DNA of 64,000 nucleotides from Neobacillus soli NBRC 102451 (GTDB lineage Bacteria > Bacillota > Bacilli > Bacillales > Cytobacillaceae), in NCBI RefSeq assembly GCF_001591665.1, contig NZ_BCVI01000039.1:112433-176432 (forward strand). Reading direction: 5' to 3'. This document shows positions 27,424-36,633 of the stretch, piece after piece. A program made the position numbers and the translations under genes. The notes beneath the pieces were generated by a model. It made no database searches. It saw only the letters and a program-made list of their open reading frames with translations, and was not told the origin of the DNA. Each line of letters opens with the position of its first letter. The stretch's first letter is position 1.

Positions 27424-27498
27424 TTGGAGAATCTCTTTCAAGGTGAATAGATTTTTTGAAACTCTTGGGCATAAAGTATGATTGAGGCGGTGCGACAA

Positions 27499-28224
27499 AT
27501 GAACGAGTATGAATTAAAGGTGTATGAGGAAGTAGAAGAATGGAAAAGGAAATTAACCAGACGTTCTGGAATGATGAATCGAATCTCGAAAAAGGCTCAA
27601 GGGAAGATCAATGAACTAATTCCTGAAAAGGTTCATGAAGTAATGACTGAGAGTATCAAGGCGATGGTAAAGGCGACATTATTCGGCTCACAGCTTACCA
27701 CAAATAAAAATCAGGCACACGCGTTAACATTTGCTGAAAGAGATGTGCTGGCTGAAAAGAAAATATCGACTTACCAGAAGACCGCGATCATAGAAGGAGC
27801 TGGGACTGGGGCAGGGGGGATTTTGCTAGGTCTGGCTGATTTCCCGTTACTCCTATCGATTAAGATGAAATTTCTGTTCGAGACGGCAGCTGTTTACGGT
27901 TTTAATACAAGTGAATACGGAGAAAGGCTGTTTATTCTCCACGTTTTTCAGCTAGCCTTTTCAAGTGAGGAAATTCGCCAGAATACCTTATTTGAAATTG
28001 AAAACTGGGAGAATCGAAAGAAAGTTCTTGTTGAAATGGATTGGCGCAAGTTCCAGCAGGAGTACCGCGATTATATCGACCTTGCAAAAATGCTCCAGCT
28101 TGTGCCGGGAATTGGCGCGTTTGTCGGTGCCTATGCGAATAATAACCTTCTTAAACATCTAGGTGAAACCGCAAAGAACTCTTACCGCTTAAGATTATTA
28201 CAAAAGGCCCCTGAAATGGAATGA
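27499..28224 (+). CDS. ecsC: EcsC family protein
   Basis: A 241-residue protein of the EcsC family with the conserved core EGAGTGAGGILLGLADFPLLLSIKMKFL (glycine-rich followed by a hydrophobic helix) at about residues 95-125 and a second glycine-rich segment LVPGIGAFVGAYANNNLL near the C-terminus. The function is unknown even in B. subtilis. I prefer the ATG at 27499, preceded by GAGGCGGTG; an in-frame ATG at 27478 lacks a good site. Its stop codon lies in the terminator hairpin. Confidence 0.88.
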   Translation: MNEYELKVYEEVEEWKRKLTRRSGMMNRISKKAQGKINELIPEKVHEVMTESIKAMVKATLFGSQLTTNKNQAHALTFAERDVLAEKKISTYQKTAIIEGAGTGAGGILLGLADFPLLLSIKMKFLFETAAVYGFNTSEYGERLFILHVFQLAFSSEEIRQNTLFEIENWENRKKVLVEMDWRKFQQEYRDYIDLAKMLQLVPGIGAFVGAYANNNLLKHLGETAKNSYRLRLLQKAPEME

Positions 28225-28240
28225 TTTCAGGGGTATTTGT
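28208..28240. terminator. terminator overlapping the ecsC stop codon
   Basis: CCCCTGAAAT/ATTTCAGGGG is a perfect 10-bp stem; the ecsC TGA lies at the loop-stem border. It separates convergent ecsC and yhaA. T runs are weak on the plus strand. Confidence 0.65.
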
Positions 28241-28249
28241 TATGGTCTT

Positions 28250-29428
28250 TTATGATTTCTTGTGGATGTTTATCGCAGCCGTTCCAAGCGTTTTTGCTGC
28301 AATTAACATTGCTTTTTCATCGATATCGAATTTAGGATGGTGGTGCGGATAGGCCGTTTCAACACCATGCGGTTTTGCCCCAGTGTAAAAGAATGTTCCT
28401 GGAATTTTTTCTAAATAATATGCAAAATCTTCACCGCCCATTTGCGGCTCGGTTTCCTCGATTGTTTTTACCTCTTCGATTTCCTGTGCACAGATTATCA
28501 AAAACTCTGTTTCTTTGGGATGGTTGACCACGGCAGGATAACCTCTGACAAAATCAAACCGGTAGGTGCAATGGGCTGCATAGCAAGTGCCATGAATGAT
28601 TCGTTCCATTTCCTCTTCGATGAATTGCCTTATATCTTCATTAAAGGTACGAACGGTACCTATCAGTTTTGCTTTGTCGGCAATGACATTAAAGGCATTT
28701 GGGGCCGTAAAAGAGGCGACGGTAACAACCGCTGCTTCAACGGGATTTACCTTGCGGCTAACAATCTGCTGAAGATTTAATACGAGCTGTGAGGCGGTTA
28801 CAATCGCATCCTTTGTTTTATGGGGTTGTGCCCCGTGCCCGCCTTGGCCCTGAATTTCAATCTCAAATCGGTCTGCCGCCGCCATGATTGGACCTGAGCG
28901 ATATTGGATTGTTCCAGTCGGTTCACTCGCCCATAAATGAGTGCCAAAAATAACATCGACACTATCTAAGCAGCCAGCCTCAATCATTGAAGCAGCTCCG
29001 CCCGGTGCATACTCCTCTGCATGCTGATGGATAAAGACATAAGTACCTTCTAGTTCCTCTCTTAGCTCATTTAATGTCTTCGCAAGAATGAGAAGAGTCG
29101 CAGTATGACCGTCATGGCCGCATGCATGCATAACCCCAGGTACTAATGACTTGTAAGGAACATCCTTTTCGTCTTGGATGGGCAAAGCGTCAAAATCTGC
29201 TCGTAGTGCCACGGTTTTCCCAGGTTTTTTTCCGTAAATCTTTGCAATGACCCCGTTGCCACCCACGTTCCCTTTTACCTCAATCTCGAGCTTTTTATAA
29301 TAGGATTGGATGAATTCAGCAGTATTAAATTCCTGAAAAGATAGTTCCGGATGCTGGTGCATATAACGGCGTATGGAGACCATTTCTTCATAGTACCCAT
29401 CCAATTGTGCAAACAGCTTATTTAACAT
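28250..29428 (-). CDS. yhaA: M20-family amidohydrolase YhaA
   Basis: A 392-residue zinc-dependent amidohydrolase/carboxypeptidase of the M20D group. Metal ligands are seen in HACGHDGH (about 103-110) and HQHAEEYAPGG (about 138-148), with GGHGAQPH in the dimerisation domain and a late His-containing segment HHHPKFDIDE. Such enzymes remove N-acyl groups from amino acids or hydrolyse small amides; the substrate is unknown. AAAGGGGGA precedes the ATG. The gene is convergent with ecsC, as in B. subtilis. Confidence 0.88.
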   Translation of the reverse strand: MLNKLFAQLDGYYEEMVSIRRYMHQHPELSFQEFNTAEFIQSYYKKLEIEVKGNVGGNGVIAKIYGKKPGKTVALRADFDALPIQDEKDVPYKSLVPGVMHACGHDGHTATLLILAKTLNELREELEGTYVFIHQHAEEYAPGGAASMIEAGCLDSVDVIFGTHLWASEPTGTIQYRSGPIMAAADRFEIEIQGQGGHGAQPHKTKDAIVTASQLVLNLQQIVSRKVNPVEAAVVTVASFTAPNAFNVIADKAKLIGTVRTFNEDIRQFIEEEMERIIHGTCYAAHCTYRFDFVRGYPAVVNHPKETEFLIICAQEIEEVKTIEETEPQMGGEDFAYYLEKIPGTFFYTGAKPHGVETAYPHHHPKFDIDEKAMLIAAKTLGTAAINIHKKS

Positions 29429-29567
29429 AAAAAATCCCCCTTTTTTAGTGGAAAATGTATTTTCAAACTATTTTAGCATTATTTAACTATTATGTAGATT
29501 TTTAAGTGTATTTTCATTATACTTTTAGTGGATTTACATTCGTTACAAGTGGGAAAGGATTAGAAGT

Positions 29568-30203
29568 ATGGAATTTAAAAATAAATGGAATATTTCTTTG
29601 ATATTTATGATTATCGCTGCATTACTCGCGTTTTATACTTCAGTTAAAGTGGCGGTGAGCAGTCCCTTTTGGATCGATGACAAAGTTGCGGGGCTGTTTT
29701 CACATGTGTCTGCATCAGTCATTCCCTTTTTTATACAATTAACGGAAATGGGTGATAAAAAAGGGATTGGGGTTGTTGTCTTACTTATGTTAGTTTGGCT
29801 ATTACTTAGAAAGAGAAACTTTCTTGGAGCCGCTGTGCTAGCTTTATCAGTGGCATTAGGGAACGAAGCAAGTAAGCTTCTTAAAAATCTTTTTGGCCGC
29901 CTCAGACCAGACCTTGAGCATCTTGTCCATGTAAAAAGCTATAGCTTTCCAAGCGGGCATGCCATGGTTGGGATGATTGTCTATTTTCTGATCGCTTACT
30001 TACTTATGGAAGCAGTGAAATCAAAAACCACTAAAATTATCATTGCCACTATTGCAGCCATACTGCTTTTATTAATAGGTGCAAGCAGAATTATATTACA
30101 TGTTCATTATCCTTCAGATGTACTTGGGGGTTATGCTTTAGGATATATTTGGGTATTTATATGGATTCTTTTATATAATTATTTTAAGAAGCGGATTCAA
30201 TAG
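29568..30203 (+). CDS. PAP2-type membrane phosphatase
   Basis: A 211-residue membrane protein with the three phosphatase motifs of the type 2 phosphatidic acid phosphatase family: KNLFGRLRP (about 105), PSGHAM (about 129) and SRIILHVHYPSD (about 175). Several hydrophobic helices surround them. Likely substrates are lipid phosphates such as undecaprenyl pyrophosphate or phosphatidylglycerophosphate, with catalysis on the outer membrane face. GGGAAAGGA precedes the ATG. No equivalent sits here in B. subtilis, so it may be an insertion along with the adjacent tandem array. Confidence 0.88.
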   Translation: MEFKNKWNISLIFMIIAALLAFYTSVKVAVSSPFWIDDKVAGLFSHVSASVIPFFIQLTEMGDKKGIGVVVLLMLVWLLLRKRNFLGAAVLALSVALGNEASKLLKNLFGRLRPDLEHLVHVKSYSFPSGHAMVGMIVYFLIAYLLMEAVKSKTTKIIIATIAAILLLLIGASRIILHVHYPSDVLGGYALGYIWVFIWILLYNYFKKRIQ

Positions 30204-30207
30204 GAAG

Positions 30208-30236
30208 AGAGGTTGACAAAAGTCAGCCTCTTTTTA
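30208..30236 (+). terminator. PAP2 gene terminator
   Basis: AGAGGTTGAC/GTCAGCCTCT forms a 10-bp stem (one wobble pair) with an AAAA loop and TTTTT tail. Confidence 0.8.
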
Positions 30237-30240
30237 GTTC

Positions 30241-30625
30241 GCATTGCCCGCCTGGAGCTTTTTTTGGCCTCGATGGGAATTCGGGGCTTTTCACAGTGCC
30301 CGAGCAGAGCTTTTTTTGGCCTCGACGGGGACTCTGGGCTCTACACAGTGCCCGCCCGGAACTTTTTTTGGACTCGACGGGCACTCTGAGCTCTTCACAG
30401 TGCCCGCCCAGGTTCTTTTTTGATCTCGAAGGGCACTCTGAGCTCTACATAGTGCCCGCCCGGATCCTTTTTTGGCCTCGAAGGGCACTCTGAGCTCTTC
30501 ACAGTGCCCGAGCGGAGCTTTTTTTGATCTCGAAGGGCACTCTGAGCTCTTCACAGTGCCCGCCCAGGTCCATTTTTGATCTCGACGGGCACACTGAGTT
30601 CTACACACAGTGCTGGCCGGTTTTA
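30241..30625. repeat. 52-bp tandem repeat array (7 units plus remnant)
   Basis: The core TGCCCG recurs at 30245, 30297, 30349, 30401, 30453, 30505 and 30557, always 52 bp apart, with a diverged eighth start (TGCTGG) at 30611. Each unit has an inverted repeat GGGCACT...AGTGCCC around a GAGCTC centre, followed by a run of five to seven T residues. It is GC-rich compared with its surroundings. The 52-bp period is not a multiple of three, so it does not encode a repeat protein. It lies between two convergent genes. Confidence 0.92.
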
Positions 30626-30632
30626 TTTTGGT

Positions 30633-32030
30633 TTATATTAAAAATATCGCCGCTACCGTTGTCACAATAAGACCAATCATTACTGGGACAAGGTTACGTC
30701 TTGCTAGTTCAAAGGGGTCGACATTACAGATGGCAGCAGCTGGGATTAATGCCCATGGGACAAGTGTTCCACCGCCCACCCAAATGGCAGCAATTTGCCC
30801 AAGCGCTGTCAGTGTCGCGGCACCTTTGCCAATGGCGACGGCAAACAAACTGGCAACCGACCCGGCAAGGGAAATCCCGGAGAAGCCTGAACCATCGAGT
30901 CCTGTGATTGCTCCAACTGCTGTCAATGTAACCGCTCCCACAACCTTGCTTAATGGGACGATATTGGCAAGGGCGACCCCTAAATCATTAACAATACCTT
31001 GTGAAGTCTTCGGTAAATAATCTCCAATGATTTTTGTAAAGCCGCTATCACCTAAATAGAAGAATGCCGCGATTGGAATCACTGGACCAAAGACCTTAAA
31101 CCCAAATTGGAAGCCTTCAATTAAATAGTGGGTCGTTTTTTCAAGTCCTTTATTTTTGTGGCTCGTTAAAGAGATTAACAGAAGAATAAGGATGGAGGTG
31201 CCGCCAATCAAGGCGGTGGCATCACCACCGGCCAAATCAAGGATTGACATGGCCGCAACGTCGGCAGCAAATAACAATGGTACCAATAGAGCGAAGAACC
31301 GTTTTTGGGCGAGTGATAACAATGCCGGTTGAACAGATTCTTCTGTTGGTGCGCCGGGTATAACAGTAGAAGTCGTTTTTAGAATACCTCGCTTCATATC
31401 CCGTTTTAAAAAGTAGAAGGCAGTAACCGTTGTCACCAGCCCCATAATAAATACCAAGGGAATGCTGGCATTAATGACATCTTGGATAGGAAGCCCGGCT
31501 GCATCTGCGGTTAGCTTTGGTGCAGCTTGAATGACAAAATCGCCCGATAATGCAATCCCGTGCCCGAACAAGTTCATAGCCATGGCGACCCCAAGGGCCG
31601 GCAGTCCTGCTCTAATCGCCACTGGAAGAAGAACAGCACCTAACAGAGCAACAGCTGGCGAGGGCCAAAAAAACCAAGAGATGACCATCATCAAAATTCC
31701 AATCGTCCAATAGGCAAGTGTCGGGTTGCGAATTAATTTTCGAAAAGGTGAAATCATGACATCGTTAATCCCAGTTACTGTCAAGGTATTGCTCATCGCG
31801 ACAATGATTGAAATAACAAGAATAGTAGACAATAATTCTGTAATAGAATAACTGAAACTGTTGAAGATACTGCTTACAGAGTGACTTAAGCTGCCAGTAG
31901 CAGTGAGGGCAATTAAGAAAATTCCAGCAATACAAACAATGGTCGTGTCTCTTTTCATTACCATAAACCCGATGATCAAAACAATAAAGGTCACATAGAT
32001 CCAATGAAGTGCTGTAAGCTCGACAATCAT
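30633..32030 (-). CDS. yhfA: multi-pass permease, YhfA-like
   Basis: A 465-residue integral membrane protein with about eleven or twelve hydrophobic helices and no signal peptide cleavage site. Its position after yhaA, size and N-terminal pattern fit B. subtilis YhfA, an uncharacterised transporter-like protein. Motifs such as MAMNLFGHGIALSGDFVIQAAPK and ITGLDGSGFSGISLAGS resemble ion-coupled carboxylate-type carriers, but the substrate cannot be inferred. A GGAGG site 10 nt upstream supports the ATG at 32030. No terminator follows except the tandem array. Confidence 0.65.
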   Translation of the reverse strand: MIVELTALHWIYVTFIVLIIGFMVMKRDTTIVCIAGIFLIALTATGSLSHSVSSIFNSFSYSITELLSTILVISIIVAMSNTLTVTGINDVMISPFRKLIRNPTLAYWTIGILMMVISWFFWPSPAVALLGAVLLPVAIRAGLPALGVAMAMNLFGHGIALSGDFVIQAAPKLTADAAGLPIQDVINASIPLVFIMGLVTTVTAFYFLKRDMKRGILKTTSTVIPGAPTEESVQPALLSLAQKRFFALLVPLLFAADVAAMSILDLAGGDATALIGGTSILILLLISLTSHKNKGLEKTTHYLIEGFQFGFKVFGPVIPIAAFFYLGDSGFTKIIGDYLPKTSQGIVNDLGVALANIVPLSKVVGAVTLTAVGAITGLDGSGFSGISLAGSVASLFAVAIGKGAATLTALGQIAAIWVGGGTLVPWALIPAAAICNVDPFELARRNLVPVMIGLIVTTVAAIFLI

Positions 32031-32149
32031 ACAATTTCAACCTCCTTTCTTATATCCAAGGGCTATAGCCCTGCTGGATGTAATACAGGATATGAAAATT
32101 GTATCAAGTGGTGATGGCAAAAAAAAGAAAAAATAGCGGGTAGAAATCC

Positions 32150-32183
32150 AAAATAAAAAGGAACGGAGCAAGCACTCCATTCC
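32150..32183 (-). terminator. hmoB terminator
   Basis: On the minus strand GGAATGGAG/CTCCGTTCC forms a 9-bp stem (one wobble pair) followed by TTTTTATTTT. Confidence 0.8.
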
Positions 32184-32197
32184 AGTTGTACCAACGG

Positions 32198-32695
32198 TTA
32201 TTCAGTGATCGTGTACTTGCTTACATAGGCTGCACTTGCAAATATTTTTGGCTGCAGGTCAATCCCAGCTGCTTTGTTTTTATGTGCCTCAAAAAATGAT
32301 TCGGAGTTCTGCCACTTTTGATAATAAATTTCTTTTTCCCATACGGTTAGAATCACGTACGTATTTGATGATAAAGGACGAAGAACGCGTAAAGCAATAA
32401 AACCTTGCTCGTTTTCGAATTTACTATATCGATTCTTAAACTGATGTTCAAATAATGGGCGGCCTTCCTCTGTCACGGGTATGTTATTCATAACAGCATA
32501 GCCCTCTTTTTTCATTTCCCCGCTTGTTTCTAATACTTCATATCTGCGAGGTTCTTTAAATACAGTTGCCCCAATTGATTCATGGAGCAATAATGCCCCA
32601 TTTTCATTCATCATTGTTATCATATTTTCTTTAGGATACTTAGTTTCAACCTTCTTTAAAAACTCGAACGTACCAGCGGTCATGTAGACATACAT
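32198..32695 (-). CDS. hmoB: heme-degrading monooxygenase HmoB
   Basis: A 165-residue protein; its length matches B. subtilis HmoB (YhgC, about 166). The C-terminal half (about residues 65-155) is an ABM-type monooxygenase domain with NRYSKFENEQGFIALRVLRP, YVILTVWEKEIYYQKWQNSESFFEAHK. It would open heme to release iron. It lies divergently beside the heme biosynthesis genes hemEHY. In B. subtilis pbpF lies between them; it is absent here. A ribosome site (AAGGGGGA region) precedes the ATG. Confidence 0.85.
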   Translation of the reverse strand: MYVYMTAGTFEFLKKVETKYPKENMITMMNENGALLLHESIGATVFKEPRRYEVLETSGEMKKEGYAVMNNIPVTEEGRPLFEHQFKNRYSKFENEQGFIALRVLRPLSSNTYVILTVWEKEIYYQKWQNSESFFEAHKNKAAGIDLQPKIFASAAYVSKYTITE

Positions 32696-32801
32696 TTTTA
32701 CGTTCCCCCTTACTTATTGATCTTTTGTTAGTTTATACTTATTGCTTTTCAGTATTCCATAGCCATTCTTACAATTTTTCAACCGTAAAAACGACTTTTT
32801 T

Positions 32802-32833
32802 TTGACAGTTTTCATCGTTTGCTATACATAAAT
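32802..32833 (+). promoter_or_regulatory. candidate hemEHY promoter
   Basis: A perfect -35 TTGACA (32802-32807) is followed after 15-17 nt by the AT-rich TATACATAAAT, which contains imperfect -10 boxes. It lies about 110 nt upstream of the hemE ATG. The spacing is slightly short for TATACA, so the exact -10 is uncertain. Confidence 0.45.
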
Positions 32834-32944
32834 AGGATTAATAGCTATAGTGAAGGAAGTCTAAATAGAATGAGAAAGTTTTAAATTCATGCTATATATA
32901 TTAAAATGAATAACAGATATGTCTTTGAAAGGTGGACTTTTGTA

Positions 32945-33991
32945 ATGACCAGACTGATGAATGATACATTTTTAAAAGCAGCAAGAGGAGAAAAAACAGA
33001 CCATGTGCCTGTTTGGTATATGCGTCAAGCAGGGCGTTCTCAGCCGGAGTACAGAGAGATTAAAGAAAAATATTCCCTATTTGAAATTACTCACCAGCCT
33101 GAGTTATGTGCCTATGTCACCCGTTTACCTGTTGAGCAATATAACGTCGATGCGGCTATTTTATATAAAGATATCATGACCCCGCTTCCGGCGCTTGGCA
33201 TGGAAGTAGAAATAAAGGGTGGAATTGGTCCAGTCATTGATAATCCAATCCGTTCTTTAGCAGATGTTGAAAAACTCGGTGAAATTAATCCAGAAGACGA
33301 TGTTCCTTACGTATTAGATACGATCAAGTTATTGACTCAGGAGCAATTGTCCGTGCCACTTATTGGTTTTTCTGGCGCACCGTTTACACTTGCCAGTTAC
33401 ATGATTGAAGGCGGACCTTCCAAAAATTACAATAAGACAAAAGCGTTTATGTACACCGAGCCGAAGGCATGGTTTGCTTTGATGGAAAAATTGGCTGATA
33501 TGATTATTACATACGTGAAATCACAAATAAAGGCTGGAGCAAAAGCTATCCAGATTTTTGATTCATGGGTTGGAGCGTTAAACGTCGAGGATTACCGCTA
33601 TTTCATCAAGCCTGTTATGAATCGAATCTTTACTTCCTTAAAAGAAGAAAAAGTTCCGTTAATTATGTTCGGTGTCGGCGCAAGCCATCTAGCCTTAGAG
33701 TGGAATGACCTGCCGCTTGATGTCGTTGGTTTGGACTGGCGTTTGCCGATTCAGCAAGCAAGAGGAATGGGTGTTGATAAAACTATTCAAGGCAACCTTG
33801 ACCCTGCCCTTCTATTAGCCCCTTGGGAAGTGATTGAGGAAAAGGCCAAGGCGATTTTAGATCAAGGGATGGCTCAAGATGGTTACATCTTTAATTTAGG
33901 TCATGGTGTATTCCCATCTGTTAAACCTGAAACGTTGAAAAGATTAGCTTCTTTCATCCATGAGTATTCATCATCAAAATTAAGTAAATAA
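32945..33991 (+). CDS. hemE: uroporphyrinogen decarboxylase HemE
   Basis: A 348-residue cytosolic enzyme that converts uroporphyrinogen III to coproporphyrinogen III. Family signatures are [16 protein letters not shown] near the N-terminus, [18 protein letters not shown] in the middle, and [14 protein letters not shown] at the end. I start at the ATG at 32945, which has AAGGTGG 7 nt upstream; a longer reading from 32906 lacks this. It is the first gene of hemE-hemH-hemY, late steps of protoporphyrin and heme synthesis. Confidence 0.96.
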   Translation: MTRLMNDTFLKAARGEKTDHVPVWYMRQAGRSQPEYREIKEKYSLFEITHQPELCAYVTRLPVEQYNVDAAILYKDIMTPLPALGMEVEIKGGIGPVIDNPIRSLADVEKLGEINPEDDVPYVLDTIKLLTQEQLSVPLIGFSGAPFTLASYMIEGGPSKNYNKTKAFMYTEPKAWFALMEKLADMIITYVKSQIKAGAKAIQIFDSWVGALNVEDYRYFIKPVMNRIFTSLKEEKVPLIMFGVGASHLALEWNDLPLDVVGLDWRLPIQQARGMGVDKTIQGNLDPALLLAPWEVIEEKAKAILDQGMAQDGYIFNLGHGVFPSVKPETLKRLASFIHEYSSSKLSK

Positions 33992-34018
33992 TAGTGACTT
34001 GACAACGAGGTGCGAACG

Positions 34019-34951
34019 ATGACAAAAAAGAAAATGGGTCTGCTAGTAATGGCTTATGGTACCCCATACACACTAGATGATTTAGAAGGATATTACACAC
34101 ATATACGGCATGGAAGAAAGCCAACTCCGGAAATGATTGACGACCTTCGCAATCGTTACGAAGCAATCGGCGGGATTTCTCCATTAGCAAAGATCACGCT
34201 TGATCAAGCGAAAAAGCTCGAAGAAAATCTAAATAAAAATCAAGAAGAAATTGAATTTAAAATGTACCTGGGATTAAAACACATTACCCCGTTTATTGAA
34301 GATGCAGTTAAACAAATGCATGAAGACGGGATAAAAGAGGCCGTAAGTATCGTTCTGGCGCCGCATTTTTCAACCTTCAGCGTAAAATCCTATAATGGAA
34401 GAGCTGTAGAAGAAGCGGAAAAATTAGGTGATCTCAAAATAAAAACAATTGAAAGCTGGTATCAGGAGCCGAAGTTTATTGGCTATTGGGCGGAAAAGAT
34501 TAAACAAATCTTTAAGCAAATGCCTCAAGAGGAAAAGGAAGACGCAATGCTTATCGTTTCTGCGCATAGCCTGCCTGAAAAGATCCTGCAATTTGGTGAC
34601 CCTTATCCGGCCCAATTACAGGAAACGGCTGATTTAATTGCTATGCAAGCAGGAATAAAGAAATACCAAATTGGCTGGCAAAGTGCTGGGAATACCCCAG
34701 AGCCTTGGATTGGTCCAGATGTTCAGGATCTAACTAGAGATTTATTTAAAGAGCATCAATATAAAGCATTTGTTTTTGCACCGGTAGGGTTTGTCTGCGA
34801 CCACCTAGAAGTGCTTTATGATAACGATTTTGAATGTAAAAATGTTACGGATGAAATAGGAGCAAGCTACTATCGCCCGGAAATGCCTAATGCTAAGGAA
34901 GAATTTATTGATGCACTTTCGACCGTCATCCTTAAAACAGTAGCAGAGTAG
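34019..34951 (+). CDS. hemH: coproporphyrin ferrochelatase HemH/CpfC
   Basis: A 310-residue soluble ferrochelatase, identical in length to B. subtilis HemH. Characteristic segments are [43 protein letters not shown] (metal-site His), [10 protein letters not shown] and [16 protein letters not shown]. It inserts iron into coproporphyrin III in the Gram-positive heme pathway. The ATG at 34019 is preceded by CGAGGTG; it lies 27 bp after hemE. Confidence 0.96.
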   Translation: MTKKKMGLLVMAYGTPYTLDDLEGYYTHIRHGRKPTPEMIDDLRNRYEAIGGISPLAKITLDQAKKLEENLNKNQEEIEFKMYLGLKHITPFIEDAVKQMHEDGIKEAVSIVLAPHFSTFSVKSYNGRAVEEAEKLGDLKIKTIESWYQEPKFIGYWAEKIKQIFKQMPQEEKEDAMLIVSAHSLPEKILQFGDPYPAQLQETADLIAMQAGIKKYQIGWQSAGNTPEPWIGPDVQDLTRDLFKEHQYKAFVFAPVGFVCDHLEVLYDNDFECKNVTDEIGASYYRPEMPNAKEEFIDALSTVILKTVAE

Positions 34952-34990
34952 GAGTCGAAAGGAAAAATTAAATGGAAGCAGGTGACGTCC

Positions 34991-36436
34991 GTGACGGAAG
35001 AAAAGCAAAAAATTATCATTATCGGGGGTGGAATTGCAGGCCTCACATCAGCATTCTATCTACAAAAAGCGGTTCAGGAGCATAAACTGCCAATCGATAT
35101 TAAATTGATCGAAGCATCACACCGTCTCGGCGGCAAGATGCAAACCGTTGTTAAGGATGGTTATACGATTGAGAGAGGGCCTGATTCATTTCTAGCAAGG
35201 AAAACGAGTATGATTAGGCTAGCGAAGGAAGTCGGGATGGATAGCCAGTTAGTTCCTAATTCTACGGGTAAATCATATGTCTTAGTAAATGAGAAGCTTC
35301 ATTCAATGCCCGGTGGATCGATTATGGGAATCCCAACAGAAATAAGGCCGTTTATGACAACTAACCTCTTCTCCATTCCAGGTAAACTAAGAGCTGTGGC
35401 AGATTTTCTTTTACCTCGGTCGGAAAGTGGAAAAGACCAATCATTGGGGGAATTCTTCAGAAGGAGATTAGGCAACGAAGTTGTTGAAAATTTAATTGAA
35501 CCATTATTATCGGGAATCTATGCCGGAGATATTGATCAACTAAGCCTAATGTCAACTTTCCCGCAATTTTACGAGGTAGAACAAAAATACCGAAGCCTAA
35601 TTCTTGGCATGAAAAAAACGACCCCATCCCAACCGAAAAAGCCTGATGGCGAGGAAAAGCCAAAAGGAGGAGCTTTCTTAACCTTCAAAACGGGGCTTCA
35701 ATCGTTTGCAGAAGCCATCGAGGCAAAATTGGATCCGAAGTCGATTTTAAAAGGGCATCGTGTTGATAAAATCTTAAAAGACGGAAAAAAATATGAATTA
35801 TTTCTTAATAATGGGGAAACGCTGGTGGCTGATACTATCATTTCAGCAACTCCTCATAAGGTAACACAAGCGATGTTCTCGGAATACAGCTTTTTTGATC
35901 CATTTAAATCAGTTCCTTCCACATCTGTTGCAACTGTTGCCTTAGCATTTCCTGAAGAAGCGATTAAAACGGATATTGATGGAACTGGCTTTGTTGTTTC
36001 GAGAAACGGAGATTATTCCATCACTGCCTGCACCTGGACACATAAAAAGTGGGCCCATTCCACTCCTAAAGGTAAGGTTTTACTTCGTTGCTACGTAGGC
36101 AGAGCGGGTGATGAAACGATTGTCGATCTCTCTGATGACCGAATCATAAAGATTGTACTCGATGACTTGAAGAAAACCATGGATATTACCATGGAACCTG
36201 ATTTTGCGATTGTTTCCCGCTGGAAAAATTCCATGCCGCAGTATACCGTGGGACATAAACAACGTCTAGAAACCATTCTTAAGCATGTGAAAGCAGAGTT
36301 ACCTGGCGTATTTTTAGCAGGTGCCTCCTATGGCGGTGTTGGCGTTCCGGATTGTATTGACCAAGGCGAGGCCGCAGTCCAAGACGTGCTGGATTATTTA
36401 AAAGTAAAAGATACTTCCAAAGAAGCTGTTCGTTGA
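34991..36436 (+). CDS. hemY: coproporphyrinogen III oxidase HemY/CgoX
   Basis: A 481-residue FAD-dependent oxidase. The dinucleotide-binding IIIIGGGIAGLTSAF is at about residues 8-22, followed by the family segments YTIERGPDSFLARK, QSLGEFFRRRLGNEVVENLIEPLLSGIYAGDID, and the C-terminal GASYGGVGVPDCIDQGEAA. It oxidises coproporphyrinogen III to coproporphyrin III before HemH. I use the GTG at 34991 with AGGTGA upstream; the GTG at 34982 is an alternative. The stop codon is in the loop of the terminator. Confidence 0.95.
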   Translation: MTEEKQKIIIIGGGIAGLTSAFYLQKAVQEHKLPIDIKLIEASHRLGGKMQTVVKDGYTIERGPDSFLARKTSMIRLAKEVGMDSQLVPNSTGKSYVLVNEKLHSMPGGSIMGIPTEIRPFMTTNLFSIPGKLRAVADFLLPRSESGKDQSLGEFFRRRLGNEVVENLIEPLLSGIYAGDIDQLSLMSTFPQFYEVEQKYRSLILGMKKTTPSQPKKPDGEEKPKGGAFLTFKTGLQSFAEAIEAKLDPKSILKGHRVDKILKDGKKYELFLNNGETLVADTIISATPHKVTQAMFSEYSFFDPFKSVPSTSVATVALAFPEEAIKTDIDGTGFVVSRNGDYSITACTWTHKKWAHSTPKGKVLLRCYVGRAGDETIVDLSDDRIIKIVLDDLKKTMDITMEPDFAIVSRWKNSMPQYTVGHKQRLETILKHVKAELPGVFLAGASYGGVGVPDCIDQGEAAVQDVLDYLKVKDTSKEAVR

Positions 36437-36453
36437 TGACAGCTTCTTTTTTC
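36420..36453 (+). terminator. hemEHY terminator
   Basis: AAGAAGCTGT/ACAGCTTCTT is a perfect 10-bp stem with a 9-nt loop that contains the hemY stop codon, followed by a T run. Confidence 0.88.
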
Positions 36454-36482
36454 TTGCCAAAAGTAAAAAATAATTGTATACT
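36454..36482 (+). promoter_or_regulatory. yhgE promoter
   Basis: The -35 TTGCCA (36454-36459) and -10 TATACT (36477-36482), 17 nt apart, each match the sigma-A consensus at five of six bases. The predicted start is near 36489, just before the first operator. Confidence 0.65.
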
Positions 36483-36496
36483 CTTAAAGTATTAAC

Positions 36497-36519
36497 TGAC
36501 CGAAATGTTCAAATGGTCA
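36497..36519. promoter_or_regulatory. TetR-type operator candidate 1 (yhgE)
   Basis: A 23-bp imperfect palindrome TGACC-N13-GGTCA with a TGTTCA core. It lies 8-30 bp after the predicted transcription start. A second copy at 36590-36612 is 16/23 identical in inverted orientation. An additional hairpin GAAATGTTCA/TGAACATTTC overlaps it. Confidence 0.5.
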
Positions 36520-36589
36520 TGGGTGAACATTTCTGATGAATAAGGATCAAAGGGTTATCAATTGATAGTCCTTATTTTTAAAAAATAAA

Positions 36590-36612
36590 TGACCAAATGA
36601 ACAAAGTAGTCA
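36590..36612. promoter_or_regulatory. TetR-type operator candidate 2 (yhgE)
   Basis: A 23-bp element beginning TGACCAAATGAACA and ending GTCA; its reverse complement matches operator 1 at the outer TGAC/TGGTCA and the TGTTCA core. It lies just upstream of the yhgE ribosome site. Confidence 0.45.
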
Positions 36613-36633
36613 ATGCGAAAAGGAGGCATCTTA

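Noticed and set aside
30291..30608. 105-codon minus-strand ORF inside the 52-bp array (and a 65-codon plus-strand one)
   Set aside because: The period of 52 bp is not divisible by three, so the reading frame changes each unit; no ribosome site is present. They are by-products of the repeat.
30241..30625. CRISPR array
   Set aside because: Units are contiguous and similar across the whole 52 bp; there are no unique spacers and no cas genes nearby.
34972..35083. Short ORF from ATG at 34972 before hemY
   Set aside because: It lies in another frame from hemY and overlaps its start; no support beyond the ATG.
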